From Rodentolepis nana (lineage: Eukaryota; Platyhelminthes; Cestoda; Cyclophyllidea; Hymenolepididae), in contig UZAE01000465.1 of the NCBI GenBank assembly GCA_900617975.1, positions 1-22,738 on the forward strand: a stretch of 22,738 nt of DNA, in the 5' to 3' direction. The notes beneath the pieces were generated by a model. The model made no database searches and was not told the DNA's origin. It saw only the letters and a program-made list of their open reading frames with translations. Shown here in pieces: positions 7,221 through 18,011 of the stretch. The position numbers were made by a program, and so were the translations under genes. How positions within the stretch are numbered: the first letter of the stretch is position 1; each line of letters opens with the position of its first letter.

Positions 7221-9095
7221 AAAATGATAAAAATAATAATCTGATCATTAACATGTTTTAGTCATGGAAACTTAGAGTAGTTCAATTACTGTTTGCATTA
7301 GTTTATTCTTCTGATAATTTTTAAATACAAAGATTGTGCATACCTAAATTGAATGGCACTTAGTGGAGTGAGATTTAGATTCAATCAAATAAAGCGGTTT
7401 GTCCAACATTATCAGTTCCATGGTTGCTTTTGAGCATAAAGTCATCTATTCTCGAAAGCAATATTTCTATAACCACGTCTCATTAATATGCATGTAAAAT
7501 TATAAAATGGAAATCGAATGACGCTATACTAAGGCGTGTGAAATGGAATCTGATGAAAGTAATTGTTATCAACATGTTTTACATTTAATGGAATTAAGAG
7601 TATTTTGTGACTACGGTCTAAATCAGTATACTACTGAAATCTAAGAAAGTAGAGAGCATATTCTAAACACAAAAAATAATACAACTGCTAACTAATGCTA
7701 AGAGGATGATTTTTTGAGAAAACAAAAAGAAGTTGGAGCTTCTCATTTTGTTAGAAAGGCAATTTTTACTTCGATTTGGTCTTTAATAGGATCCGCTTGT
7801 CAATTCCCTCTGAGCTGCAGCTAATTAATTCAAAAATTGGACTTGTTATACAGGTATTTAACACCAGTTACATTCTTGATATATAGCCTTTTTGACTAAT
7901 GTAGTTCCGTTTATCATTTCATTTATTAATTCTTTCCCCATATTGAGTTTACATTAGTTTTGAATAATGGGCTACATTTCAATTTCAAATTTTGAAATCA
8001 CCTGCATATAATTAGTAAAACCAATTTTAAATGTTCTATCTTCTATATTTAAAATGAATTGTGAACACTGTGCATCAATGAAATAAGTAAGTACTCTACT
8101 CAAATCTTTTGAAATGGAGAGCCTATTTGAATCACTGAATAAAGATGGGTCCAAAAAAATGATAACAAGTTGCTTCATTCGGCAGAAAGAGTAGGCCAAG
8201 GAAATGCTCAAAAAGTGAGGAGACATGTCTGAGTTGACTGAGACAAATTTGAGCAGAATTAAAGGCTGTAATTGTCGTTCTAGACCGTTTCATATAGAGA
8301 AACACCTTAGACGGTATTTCATTGTTTCCGCCGTGCATAGTTCTATATCAATTCTTATATAATCTGCCTTTCCACAACCTCTTAAATGCACACAAATTTA
8401 CATCTCAAAGGCAACAATTTTCATCAATGTCGGTTTATTTCTATTTTTAAAAATGAAAATGATGCCTAGTAGTTTTTCTAACACAGTCAGATTTAAACGA
8501 AAAAAAATCTAAAGGAACCACCCTTATATGAACTCAAATGACTAAACTCCGGGTCGGTCACACGTAACCCGAGAAATTGCTGGACATAGGTTAGGACTTA
8601 GTTGGGAGCCATGCCATATAGTTAAAAAGACTTTCACGGTGTGATTAATATGTTTATGCATTAAATCAGCTCGGAAAAATATAAAAAGGCCTGTAAGAAA
8701 ATTTTCGAATCATGACATAAGTCTCCCGTGGAAGTCTAAGGTCCAGGTTCTGAAATGGCAATATTGGAACGACAATCTTAATCGCAATTGATATAATTTG
8801 AGTACACCAAAAATAACTTAGACTGCATTGGAAATAAAATAATATTATTAATGTTAATCGACTGGTTTGTAAGAATTGCAACTCAATTTAAACATTCCTG
8901 CTAATGTTTCGAGTCAGTTGTTGATATTCAAATGTATGCTGATCATTTGTCAATTCCTTCTATAAATAGGTCAAAATTATCGTACTTTGGAGTTATTTGC
9001 AAGATATAATTCTGTTGTGTTAAGACGTTAATGAAACATGAGTGGGGCAATATGGCCATTTGGCCACACATTGTCCTCGCTCACAAATCACTTAC
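7221..9095. other. Intergenic or intronic repeat modules, no ORF
   Basis: No gene-length ORF. It contains old repeat modules also found further right: TTGAGCATAAAGTCATC near 7428 (also near 18790, diverged at 19065 and 22450), AAATCTAAGAAAGTAGAGAGC near 7640 (also 10450 and 16120), TTTGAAATCACCTGCATATA near 7990 (also 10350), and TCTGAAATGGCAATATTGGA near 8749 (also 10705). Confidence 0.55.
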
Positions 9096-9134
9096 CAACT
9101 CTACATTTTCCAATCTCTCACTCATCCTACCTTC
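9096..9134 (-). other. Candidate 39-nt micro-exon
   Basis: On the minus strand a T-rich tract ends in TTTAAAG, then 39 nt starting GAAGGTAGGATGAG, then GTTG|GTAAGTG, a near-consensus donor. It is open in phase 0 only. The similar candidate at 11895-11915 starts GAATGAGAAGG after TTTAAG. No transcript evidence. Confidence 0.25.
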
Positions 9135-10807
9135 CTTTAAATCAGATATGGACATAATTTAACCGAATGAACTCACATTCATTCACTACAGAAGTCGTCA
9201 AGAACGCCAACATGATTCGCTTTCCAAACTCACTACCACGATTGCTTCTCTTGTGGTTAGAAGTTAAGGGAACGCGATTGGGGCTATACGCAGCTAATTG
9301 ATTTATTAATCAACTTAATTAATTTATTACCAATGAGTTACTTGATATAAAACTTTTTTGGCTTATGAATTATATTTGGTAATCCTCATTCAACAACAGC
9401 CTTGAAACCTCATACGAATCCTATTGATTTTTCTTATAGTTTCGTTTTTGTTCGGCAATTTTAAAGTAATTCAGAGATGACATTGCACTCTATGTGGTAG
9501 ATCTGTTCTATTTTAGCTAAAGGCACTATTCATCTTGAAATGGATATCTTCAATTCAAATTAATTCATTTAATAAAATCGACAAATAGTTAAGTGTCGCC
9601 CAATTTTATGCTTGTCATACAAGATACAGTTGCATTTACAAGTCATTTAATTTTGTAAATTCAATTAAAATACTCTTTAGTGTATCGTCATATACTGGTC
9701 ATATTTGCATTTTCATAATGTTAAGTAAATAAAGAAATTTATAAATCGATAAATGTAACAGTTCTGATAATCAGCTATTCTACGTTTAAAGAAAAGATAC
9801 ATTTCTACCAGATCATAATGCAGATTTTGAAGAATTATGGGAGAATCTGTAATATCATCTAAGAACTCAGATTAAAAATGCATTTTTTTCCAAACTAATG
9901 GCAGAGATTTGATTTCTTAAAAGGCAGTGTATATGCTAATGAGCATTCGATCCACAGGTGCGTTTTAAAATTATAGTCTGTACTTTTTGAGGCATTATCT
10001 TATAAATTGAAAATATTAGATTGGTACTGTAGAATGAATAATTTCCAATGGCACTCAAACAGTCTGTCAATCCTTTTTAATTCAACAACAATTAAAAGAA
10101 CTTGTTATCAATGTAGAGAAGAGTTGTTTAAGAGAAACTTTATCTTAACCTCGTTCTCTCAGGTTTCTAAATAGATGAAGCGATCTTATATAAACTAGTG
10201 AAAATGTAATTCAATTATATATATCAATTTCATTAATGGCATAAAGTCCTTGAATTTAACTATTTGGCTCATGAATTTATTTCTCAAACGTTTCATTTCA
10301 TTGAACTAAAATAATTTTTTAATATTGAATCACATATCAGGTTACAATTTTGAAATCACCCGTATATATTTAGTAAGTTTATCGAGAGAATAGTTTATTT
10401 ACTATGAATTACGAGCAATAGGTTCAAATGAAGAAGGCTAATATTCCACTTAAATCTAATAAAGTGCAGCGATTTAAAGAAAAGAAATGTGTTCACGAAT
10501 AAGGTGAAATAAGGTCTTGAGCTTACAATGAATAAGTCAACTCCCAAAAAATCTCGAGGCCATTTCTTTATATTCAGTAATGTCAAAAGACTTTTGCAAT
10601 GTAAATAACATATCCATTTATTAAATCGATTTAAAGAAAAAAACGTTTGTGTGAATGATGTCGATTTGCGAAATTAGGCTTTCGCGGAAGGCGGCGTTTC
10701 AGACTCTGAAATGAAAATATTGCGGCGTCAAACTTAATAGCTACAGACATAATTCGAGAGTATTTGCAATAATGAATATAATTTTATTCATGTGAAAGGA
10801 TCCATAT

Positions 10808-10810
<3 letters not shown>
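9135..10810. other. Repeat modules, no ORF
   Basis: Holds one copy of the A module (about 9640-9880; see 13640-14045), one of the H module (about 10025-10110, also 22520-22610), the E module near 10450, and a direct repeat CGATTTAAAGAAAAGAAAT/CGATTTAAAGAAAAAAACG at about 10468 and 10627. No coding sequence I can support. Confidence 0.5.

Positions 10811-10846
<36 letters not shown>
10811..10846. repeat. (TA)n microsatellite
   Basis: TA run of about 35 bases just 3' (on the minus strand) of the last candidate exon. Confidence 0.97.
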
Positions 10847-10850
<4 letters not shown>

Positions 10851-10950
10851 TAAATGAATAAATGAGAAAATATATCGTGGTCTTCGAATTAAAATCAATT
10901 AAAATCAGATTGATTTAATCAATAATCTAATGTTAAAGTTAAATCTACGC

Positions 10951-11033
10951 TTAATCCCTCGACTCTGTGAATCTTTCTTCAAATATCTGCAAATAGGAAT
11001 TCGAATAATGCTTCATCATCCTCAATGTCATCG
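10951..11033 (-). other. Candidate terminal exon (module C, copy 1)
   Basis: An acceptor (TATATATCCAG) is followed by 83 nt open in phase 1, encoding ...MKHYSNSYLQIFEERF and ending SRD-TAA. Module C copies near 11540-11630 and 18140-18240 give, in the same frame, SYLHHFDDRIMELRD-stop and SY-stop-NYFNERIMKSKD. Conservative replacements (E/D, F/I) hint at coding descent, but overall DNA similarity between copies is no higher than in the flanking sequence, so the reading could be fortuitous. Confidence 0.28.
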
Positions 11034-11204
11034 CTGGATATATATCAAAAGATAAAATGAAAAGAAATCAGGAAATCTTTAAACATCATGAATATTGTCA
11101 AATTAGTTTGTACATCTATTTGAAATTTTATATCTGTTTAACACACACAAGTATGCTGCTCAAGGTTTTGATGTGTAAGGCAACCAAATATTGTTAAAAA
11201 TTAC

Positions 11205-11231
11205 CCATAACTTCAGTCGTTGTTGTTATAT
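11205..11231 (-). other. Candidate 27-nt micro-exon (ITTTTEVM)
   Basis: Acceptor CGTTTTAG, 27 nt, then a weak donor GTAATT. Phase 1 translation is ITTTTEVM. The diverged counterpart at 11714-11740 has the same length and phase (LTATTKAT) with a stronger donor. Confidence 0.3.
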
Positions 11232-11299
11232 CTAAAACGTTAAGCTCACATTAATCAATGGTTACGATAAAATCGTTTGTCTCTCCAATAAAAACTCAC

Positions 11300-11326
11300 T
11301 TGAAATTTCAGTACTATCGAATAAGT
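11300..11326 (-). other. Candidate 27-nt micro-exon (LFDSTEIS)
   Basis: Acceptor TTTCATTTTAG, 27 nt, donor TTTCAA|GTGAGT. Phase 1 reads LFDSTEIS. Related sequences are at 11969-11990 (HFDST, donor GTAAAT) and at about 22395-22428 (LFDEYETKFH, acceptor GAG). Confidence 0.35.
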
Positions 11327-11435
11327 CTAAAATGAAATGTCCATATTAGTCACCATTTATTAGATAGATCGTTCAATACCCAAAAAATTAATCGAAATTT
11401 TTTATAAAGTTACGTATTTCATTTTCACAACTTAC

Positions 11436-11468
11436 AGTCAACTTCTGTGCTTGGTAAAGTTGTAGTTG
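11436..11468 (-). other. Candidate 33-nt micro-exon (TTTLPSTEVD)
   Basis: The minus strand has TTTTTACTTTAG, 33 nt, and a donor GACT|GTAAGTTG. Phase 1 reads TTTLPSTEVD. A homologous 33-nt candidate at 18012-18044 reads TSSLPSTAEA in the same phase with equally good splice sites. Both follow a module C copy by about 100-130 bp. Confidence 0.4.
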
Positions 11469-11713
11469 CTAAAGTAAAAATGGGGGGTCTTGTTAATTAT
11501 CTACTCTCGGAAATAGAAAGATGACAATATTTAAATCAAAGCTTAATCTCTCAACTCCATAATTCTATCATCAAAATGATGCAAATAGGAAGGTTTTTTG
11601 GGCTTTCTCATATAATTTTTCTTCAGGATATATGTTTCTAGTTTGCCAACAAATTTGCTATAAAGGTTTGAAGATGCATGGAAACCAAATATTTTTACAA
11701 AATACAAACTCAC

Positions 11714-11740
11714 TTGTTGCTTTCGTCGTTGCTGTTAATA
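11714..11740 (-). other. Candidate 27-nt micro-exon (LTATTKAT)
   Basis: Acceptor ATTGTTTTAG, 27 nt, donor AACAA|GTGAGT. Phase 1 is open. A second AG inside would give an 18-nt exon. Counterpart of 11205-11231. Confidence 0.35.
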
Positions 11741-11894
11741 CTAAAACAATAATCTCTTATTAAACACTGGCCATGATATAATCTTTTGCTCCACAAATTC
11801 ACACCATTGTAATGCATTTAGGACACCATTATGTTATAGACATTATTGGAATAGGCCAATTTACTTATCACGGAAAAGCAATGTTTACACTTAC

Positions 11895-11915
11895 CCATCC
11901 TCACCCTTCTCATTC
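11895..11915 (-). other. Candidate 21-nt micro-exon
   Basis: Acceptor TTTCCCTTTAAG, 21 nt (GAATGAGAAGGGTGAGGATGG minus its last base is the core), donor GATGG|GTAAGTG. Open in phase 1 (MRRVRM) and phase 2. Confidence 0.3.
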
Positions 11916-12234
11916 CTTAAAGGGAAATTTCATTTTATTGATATGGAAAAAAGAATAACCTGATTTACTTGTGCTATCGAAATGAGATGCCTAATAAATG
12001 GACTCAAGCATATTAATCCTATTCAATTTCTCTACTTCACTTCTAGGAGTGCAATCCGATTTGAAATATCAAAACTATTTTATACAGATGGATGGTTTAA
12101 CATTAAATGAATTAAAAGATTTATTTGTATAATGATTTATTTGCATGATGGCACAATCAAATAATTATATAGACTAAACTGATTAAATAAAATCTAGGGG
12201 ATATGTTATTTATTAAATAATGATGTGCACGTAC

Positions 12235-12270
12235 TTCTAGAAGTAACTCTCGCTCGACCGGCCCAGATTG
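12235..12270 (-). other. Candidate 36-nt GC-rich micro-exon
   Basis: Acceptor TTGTTGTGATTTGCCGTAG, 36 nt of about 55% G+C in a neighbourhood near 30%, donor AGAA|GTACGT. Phase 1 reads IWAGRARVTSR; phase 0 is also open. The abrupt base-composition change is the main argument. It could instead be a scrap of another mobile element. Confidence 0.3.
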
Positions 12271-12989
12271 CTACGGCAAATCACAACAAGATGAAAAGTC
12301 TAATTTCAAAATTAAGTGATATGCAGGCTTTAATGAAGCATTTTAATGAATCAGTTAACCAATCCAAACTGCGTATAATTGAAGGCAATCACTGATTTGC
12401 AGGAATGCTTAAACTAAAAGAATATCATAAATGAGAAAATTAATTAATAGTCATTTCTCCGAAATTGTTTTCGTTTTTATTTTGCGTTTCAAAATTGGAT
12501 GTATCAAATAGTTGAAAGAAAAATAAATTTTGCGTTATCGTGTTTTACGATAATTTAAAGGGATTTAAGTGATAATATAGGTAAACTGCAAAGGAAATGA
12601 AAATCAAATTGACACTCGGATACGTTGAGTTAATTGACAACTAAGTCCAAGTATTTTTAAGCGTCTACTCCTATTCCATTCCTCTTTCAACTTAATGTGA
12701 GAGAACGTTGTACCCTGTTAAGAAGTGGCTTTTTGGAAACAAAATGTGTTTGCCATGTCCATTGTTCTGCATGAATTGCCAACAATCACTGAGCTAGTAA
12801 CGTTGCTGGCGTAAAGGGTATTAAAACTGAGAATAAATTGCAATGTATGATAGAAAAACAATGATCCTTAGAACCAGGTTTCATACAGACAAAGCCCACT
12901 CAATTTGATTTTAATTTCGCTTCAAGTACACGTTTGATATTCGTGCACAATTTTTTTAAATGAAAGGGAAATAGAGCTAGCTGTATTAC

Positions 12990-13017
12990 CTTCATCGTCA
13001 AAAGGAATCGTTATCAT
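12990..13017 (-). other. Candidate first coding exon (MITIPFDDE)
   Basis: In-frame TAA directly precedes ATG; the reading MITIPFDDE ends in GATGAAG|GTAATACAG, a good donor leaving phase 1. The related site at 16178-16199 (MIPFVKI, donor GTAAGT, also leaving phase 1) aligns with it over about 30 bases. There is no signal peptide. It could also be an internal exon with an unseen acceptor. Confidence 0.28.
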
Positions 13018-13168
13018 TTATTGATATTATTTTAGTTTAAGCATGTTTCTCATACCCGCCGTTTTACATTATAAGCCAACAACTTCATTCTAAATCTAGT
13101 GAACCGATTTTTATGAACATTTTCTAAATTGCTGTCCATAAGAGGTGGCTATACATCAATGCACTTAC

Positions 13169-13186
13169 ATTGATACGCGTCCCTAA
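13169..13186 (-). other. Candidate 18-nt micro-exon
   Basis: Acceptor TAAGTAATTTAG, 18 nt, donor TCAAT|GTAAGTG. Phase 1 reads RDAYQ. Confidence 0.27.
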
Positions 13187-13639
13187 CTAAATTACTTAAT
13201 TCTGTTAGCCAACGCGATTAGTATCGTTTGAATATCTAAAAAAGACGTCTGCATGGCTCTGGATGAACCACTTCGCTCTTTTAAGGGCATGCTATCTAAT
13301 TCTTATTAATTGGCATTCCACAATGAAGGAAGTTAATTATATAAATTTTGTCGAGTAATAAGCCAGTTGAGATGAAACGAAAGAATTCGATTTTGGGACA
13401 CGTCGTTGACTTCATGCTAATAAGATCCGTAAGTGTGGAATTATGAGTTAAAATAAATTTCTTGAAAACTAACATATACCTCTTTTGCAATATTTCTACA
13501 CCAAATTTGCTAAAATTGTTCTCGCTAATTTGCCTAATAATTTGTTGACCCAGTCACAGTAAATTTCAAATCCTAACACGATCTAATACTTATTAAATGG
13601 TGATGAATTCTTGTAATGCAATGAATTTTCATCGTTTTC

Positions 13640-14045
13640 AAGAATTCTCATTGCTGACGTGTATCTTTACTCACATTTTATAAATCCATTTTACCAGAAT
13701 AATTCTGCGTGAAATAAAAGAATGGGCTGACCTCAAAAGTAAATTTCATTGTGGAAGTCGTTCGTGTGGAAAATAGGCTTTGTGTCAGTTAAGAATCTTC
13801 ATTTTCAGTTGAGTGAAACATTCTATTACCGCATGATTGGAAATTTTATGAATTCAATAAAATTTCTCTCTAGTAAACCCTAATATTTTGGTCAACGGAT
13901 TAAAGCAATTTACCAATTCGATGAATTGAATAGATCGGAATAAGTACAATTCTACGTTTAAGGGCTAGATTCATTTTATCAGGTTATAAAGCAAATATTG
14001 CAGAATTATGTTGAGATTCGTAATATCATTGAAAATGGGAGATTC
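13640..14045. repeat. Repeat module A
   Basis: Ordered motifs include TATAAATCCATTTTA, TTTTCAGTTGAGTGAAACAT, GAAATTTTATGAATTCAATAAAATTTCTCT, CTACGTTTAAGG and GCAGAATTATG...TTCGTAATATCATT. The same order recurs with about 60-70% similarity at 15170-15600, 9640-9880, 21000-21290 and 21890-22165, always in this orientation. There is no transposon terminus or target duplication I can see. These look like old direct duplications. Confidence 0.6.
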
Positions 14046-14485
14046 GGGTTGAATTTATTTAATATTTGAAAATTTTTCTAAAATAATGCAGGTGTTAATG
14101 ATAATGCACAATTATTCCTCAAGTTCAAAAGAAGGTGGAAATTTAATCTAACGTTTTTAGACACCAATTTAAGACTTATGTTTAAATGATTTGCAATACT
14201 GAAAGCAAAACTTTTAAAGTCCTTCAACCATTCAAACTGTTATGTATCCATAATCCAGACTTATTTAAGTACGTTGATTTTCTCAGATTCTATGAGTTGT
14301 TTAAATTTAAGATCACCTTTCTTCCACTCTCAATAGCATAACTACTTTCTTCTTGATGGTTGTAATGGAACATGTAACATCAATCTTAAATTGGTTATAG
14401 CAATATATCGTCAGTTATACCTTGGTGCTTTCGATATGATTTTGGCTACACTGCGGTTTAACCACTTTTGAAATAGTGACAGTCA

Positions 14486-14680
14486 TTCAAAATATTTCTC
14501 GAGTATTAATAAGTTGAGCGTGAATTTATCTGGGATCTCACGTCCAAGAATAGTGTCTATATCCCGTCTAAAGTGAAATGAGATTCGATGTCTCATGATT
14601 CGACTTTGTATTCCACTACTTGTAGGCATCATGTGAGTTTCTCCAAAACCGTGCCTTATAACTTTGTAATCAACTCTAAA
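14486..14680 (-). other. 65-codon open stretch, unrecognised
   Basis: Minus-strand frame open between TGA at 14681-14683 and TGA at 14483-14485. An internal ATG gives MMPTSSGIQSRIMRHRISFH..., then DIDTILGREIPDKFTLN and ends EKYFE. G+C is higher than the surroundings. A consensus donor (GGAC|GTGAGAT) also lies inside. It may be a fossil of a mobile-element protein or chance; I recognise no domain. Confidence 0.25.
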
Positions 14681-14704
14681 TCAACAATTCTACACTTAAG
14701 ACAT

Positions 14705-14963
14705 GCGTTTTGATAGTTATCATTAGCCCTTTAGTTGACTTCAGACTTAGGCGTTTTGATAGTTATCATTAGCCCTTTAGTTGACTTCAGACTTCACAGA
14801 GAGGATGGAATGTCAAACTGAAAAAAAATTGAGGGGGGGGGCAGTAGAGTAATTAACGAATGTAAATGAGATGGACACAAAGGTAGAAAGTATGTTTTTG
14901 TGACAGTGCTGCAATAATAGTTTGAATTGGGAAGTCACGTGGAGATAAGTCTATCGCACACCC
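14705..14963 (-). repeat. Dispersed repeat R1, copy d (inverted), with duplicated tail
   Basis: In reverse complement it reads GATAGACTTATCTCCACGTG..., a pyrimidine-rich body with a C-run, CTCTCTGTGAAGTCTGAAGT, then a tail GTCAACTAAAGGGCTAATGA. The 46-bp tail is tandemly duplicated (14705-14750 and 14751-14796, nearly identical). Confidence 0.75.
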
Positions 14964-15169
14964 CTAATGATCTTAATTATGAGTATGGCTATTCTCAAAT
15001 AAAATATTTCTCAAACAATTTGCCAAAATTTTCCCATATATTCTATTTTATGCAGACATTGAAATTAACAAAGAAATATTAATTTTACAAATTCTAACAT
15101 GACCTAAAACTGATTAAATAATGTTGGCTGCTGGTAATTTGGTGAAATTCTAGAACCTTCCTTAATTCT

Positions 15170-15600
15170 CATTTCTGACATGCATCTATACGCACCTTTT
15201 ATAAATCCATTTTATTAGATAATTTCACTAAAAATGAAAGTAAGACTGAAAGAGTAATTTGTCATGGGTTTCAATTTGGAGGTCCCTCAAGCAGAAAATA
15301 AGGCTAATGTCAAACATGCTTTTCCAATTCCAGTTGAGGGAACATTCTGTTCTTGTATGGCTTTAAATTTTGCAAATTCAATTAAAATCCTCTGTAGTCA
15401 ATCGTAATATTTTGATCATAAAGTAATTTCATTGAACCGACGAATAAAGGAAATTTGCTAACACAATAGATCGAATAGTTCTAAATAATTTTACATCTAC
15501 TGTTAAAGTATTATTTGGATTTTAACTGATCCTAACGAGTATATTAGAAAACTATGGTAAGATTTGTAATATCCTTTAAGATAATAGTTTTAGAGAAAAC
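15170..15600. repeat. Repeat module A, second clear copy
   Basis: TATAAATCCATTTTATTAGA, CAGTTGAGGGAACATTCTGT, TTGCAAATTCAATTAAAATCCTCTGTAGT (split in two blocks) and ATTTGTAATATCCTTTAAG follow the order in 13640-14045. A sequence aligned to the candidate exon there is out of frame here. Confidence 0.6.
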
Positions 15601-16101
15601 TTGATTTAACATATAGAAATGATTTTTTTGAAAAATATCAATAAAATTACAATTTCAAACAGTCTACTTTTGCATAGAAAAATTGTAAAAAATAAACTTT
15701 TTTGAGACAATATAATACTACAGGATATTTGATTTTCACTGCAGAAAGCAACACATATATTTTTATTTAGCCAGTCAGTCGACAATCGATGCTGCATCCA
15801 ACTCCACATATTTCCCAGTGGGAAATAGTTGGTTAGAATCAAATTCATCTTTTCTCTTCATTGAGAAGCTCAAATATTAGCAGCAAGATAATTTTAACAA
15901 CTTAAAATATTTCATATATGGATGTTGATTTTAGATATTGTGATAGTTGTTAATATTTTAATTCTAATGTTTTCATTCCTCTTGAATAATTAAACAAAGC
16001 AATTTGAAATTTTGCGAACGCCCGCATAGAAGAAATACATTTTGCATTTAAATGTCCGACAATAAAAATGTTTTGAAGAATTAGAACGACTAAGGTCTTA
16101 C

Positions 16102-16119
16102 GAACTAAGATTAATTCTA
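16102..16119 (-). other. Candidate 18-nt micro-exon (ELILV)
   Basis: Acceptor within CTCTCTACTTTTTTAGATTTAAG, 18 nt, donor AGTTC|GTAAGACC. Only phases 1 and 2 are open. The acceptor region is duplicated near 7640 and 10450, where the donor is not preserved. Confidence 0.27.
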
Positions 16120-16177
16120 CTTAAATCTAAAAAAGTAGAGAGCTTATTTTAAAACTTAAAACATTTGGCGTACTTAC

Positions 16178-16199
16178 TAATTTTTACAAAAGGAATCAT
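16178..16199 (-). other. Candidate coding exon (MIPFVKI) upstream of the 18-nt exon
   Basis: ATG to AAAATTA|GTAAGTACG leaves phase 1, matching 12990-13017 in sequence and phase. With the acceptor TTGTTTTTGAG it would instead be a 31-nt internal exon (to 16208). Confidence 0.27.
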
Positions 16200-17142
16200 T
16201 TGACAAATCTCAAAAACAAGAAGTTGCATATTTTGGTAAAAGTGGAAGGCTAATTCTACTGTGGCCTTATATAGGCTCCGCTTACAAATTCTTATTCTTA
16301 TTCATAGCAAGTTGCCGTCGCTGGACCATTGATTTAAATTTTTGTAGGTCAGCGGAATTTTGGCAGTAATTGAAAACCCGCCTGTGTGGAATGCGCTTGG
16401 TCTCAAAGAACTATAGCAATACACGAGGAATTATCAGTTCTAAGTGGTTTCTAGTATATGGACATATCATTTCACGAAATTAATATTTCCTCAAATAAAT
16501 TTGCTAAAATATTTCTCGTTTATCCGACTAAGATCCATATTAAACAGGCACAGAAAATATCAGGGAAATATTGATTATACAAATCCTAATATAAGTATTG
16601 ATGGTCAAATGAAATTGACCTCGTGTATTGCAGTAGCTCCACCTCACTAACCAGAATTCGAATTTCTAAAGATAGCCTATGCTCTCAAAATGTGACTTTT
16701 TGTTTTCCACAAATAATACCACATGAAATGAAAATTTTAATGAAAGATAATTTTGTTTTGGAATAGTCTCCATCTTAAGTCTGTGTCTGGAGGTCGCACA
16801 TGCAGAAAGCCTATTCAATTTATTAAATAAAGATGTGAACTAAAATTTTGAAAGAGTGATTTTGTTGCCACAATTCATGCGGATGAATAGTCTAGTTCTG
16901 AAATATATTGGATACTTATTTTAAAGAAGCTATAAATAGGATCATCCAACCAATTCCATCTGAGTATTGTCGAAAGTGGCCAATAGTCAACTGAAGGCTA
17001 TTTATTCCAAAAGAACGTCTTGCCTGCTAATGCATTGGCTCCTACATGTGCAACTATATTTTTACCTCCCGTTAATCGTTATACTCTTATTAAATAAAAA
17101 CGCATGCATAAAGATGACACAAAGTCAACATTTTTATTCATA

Positions 17143-17427
17143 CTGGTGCACCCTGGTCAACGTATACTCATACGGCAAAAAAGTCTATTAACCGGCAGTT
17201 GACTTCTGACCTCAAACCACAATAGCCAACTGTATTGCATATTTTACCCCTTCCATAGTGGTCATCTTACCTTTTTCTCTGCCTTTATGTCTGTCTGCCA
17301 CTTTTACATCTGTGAATCGCTCTTCTGTTTCCCACCCCTCGAATTTCTGCTACTTTGATAAACCTTCTCTCTGTAAAGCCAGAAGTCAGCTAAATGGCTA
17401 AAAATAGCTATCAAAAAGCCTGCAATT
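17143..17427 (+). repeat. Dispersed repeat R1, copy c (longest)
   Basis: Starts GGTGCACCCTGGTCAACGTA and keeps CTCATACGGCAAAAAAGTCT, AACCGGCAGTTGACTTCTGA, a pyrimidine-rich body, CTTCTCTCTGTAAAGCCAGA and the tail TAGCTATCAAAAAGCCTGC. The last part resembles the LINE tail near 7200-7215 (ATAGCCTGCTATT). Confidence 0.72.
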
Positions 17428-17798
17428 TGAAATAAATTTCCATAAAATGGCATATTTAATTTAAATACATATAATTAGACCTGATAGCTTGTAAATCGGA
17501 GTTAAGTCTAAGCAACGAAAACGCAAGCCAATCACTCTTCAATTTGGTATAATGAATAAGCTCTTTGCAAATAAACCACAATCCAAATATATGCATTCAA
17601 CATTACATATTTGCATCCTCTAGAGCTTTCCAACTAAGACCAATTACCACTGGCGAAGTGTTATGACACATTGATCTGCCAACCCACCACAATCTCGAAG
17701 TTATTTCATTTCATTTAGCAAAGTTAAATAGACTTTCGCGATGAAATTAACAAATTTATTTATTAACGAAATTTGAAGAAAAGGGCAAAAAATGTCTA

Positions 17799-17854
17799 TT
17801 AGAAAATTATTGTTTTCAGCCAGAAGGGTTTCGTAGGCAGCATGGGTTGATATT
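17799..17854 (-). other. Candidate terminal exon (YQPMLPTKPFWLKTIIF-stop)
   Basis: It follows the best acceptor in the window (AATTGTTTTTCTTTTCAG). In phase 1, continuing from the 33-nt exon 157 bp upstream, it reads Q-YQPMLPTKPFWLKTIIF and stops at TAA (17799-17801). AATAAATAAA lies about 35 nt beyond the stop. Phase 2 gives a longer alternative (ISTHAAYETLLAENNNFLID...), open to about 17701, so the frame is not settled. G+C is locally raised over the first 40 nt. Confidence 0.42.
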
Positions 17855-18011
17855 CTGAAAAGAAAAACAATTAATGAGACCCTTCTCATCGAAACTTCAA
17901 TATTTAGTGCGCAACTCCAATAATTAACATTGCGTTCATTAGTGATATTAATGCCCACCATATAAGAAGATTAAGCCTCTTAGAAATTGGATAGTTCGAT
18001 TTTAAGCTTAC

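Noticed and set aside
8666..8881. 71-codon minus-strand ORF
   Set aside because: Lies in module F; the second copy near 10680-10800 does not preserve the frame.
13675..13704. 30-nt candidate micro-exon with acceptor TTATTTCACGCAG and donor GTGAGT in module A
   Set aside because: Open only in phase 2 (IILVKWIYK), and the aligned copy at 15170-15240 has an indel and stops in all frames. Probably fortuitous.
16444..17191. Plus-strand ORFs at 16444-16650 and 16967-17191
   Set aside because: No domain, no codon signal, and they overlap old repeat modules and the start of R1 copy c.
17701..17961. 86-codon minus-strand ORF
   Set aside because: It runs through a very strong 3' splice site. The part after the splice site is kept as the alternative phase of the candidate terminal exon; the ORF as a whole, with its own ATG, is not supported.
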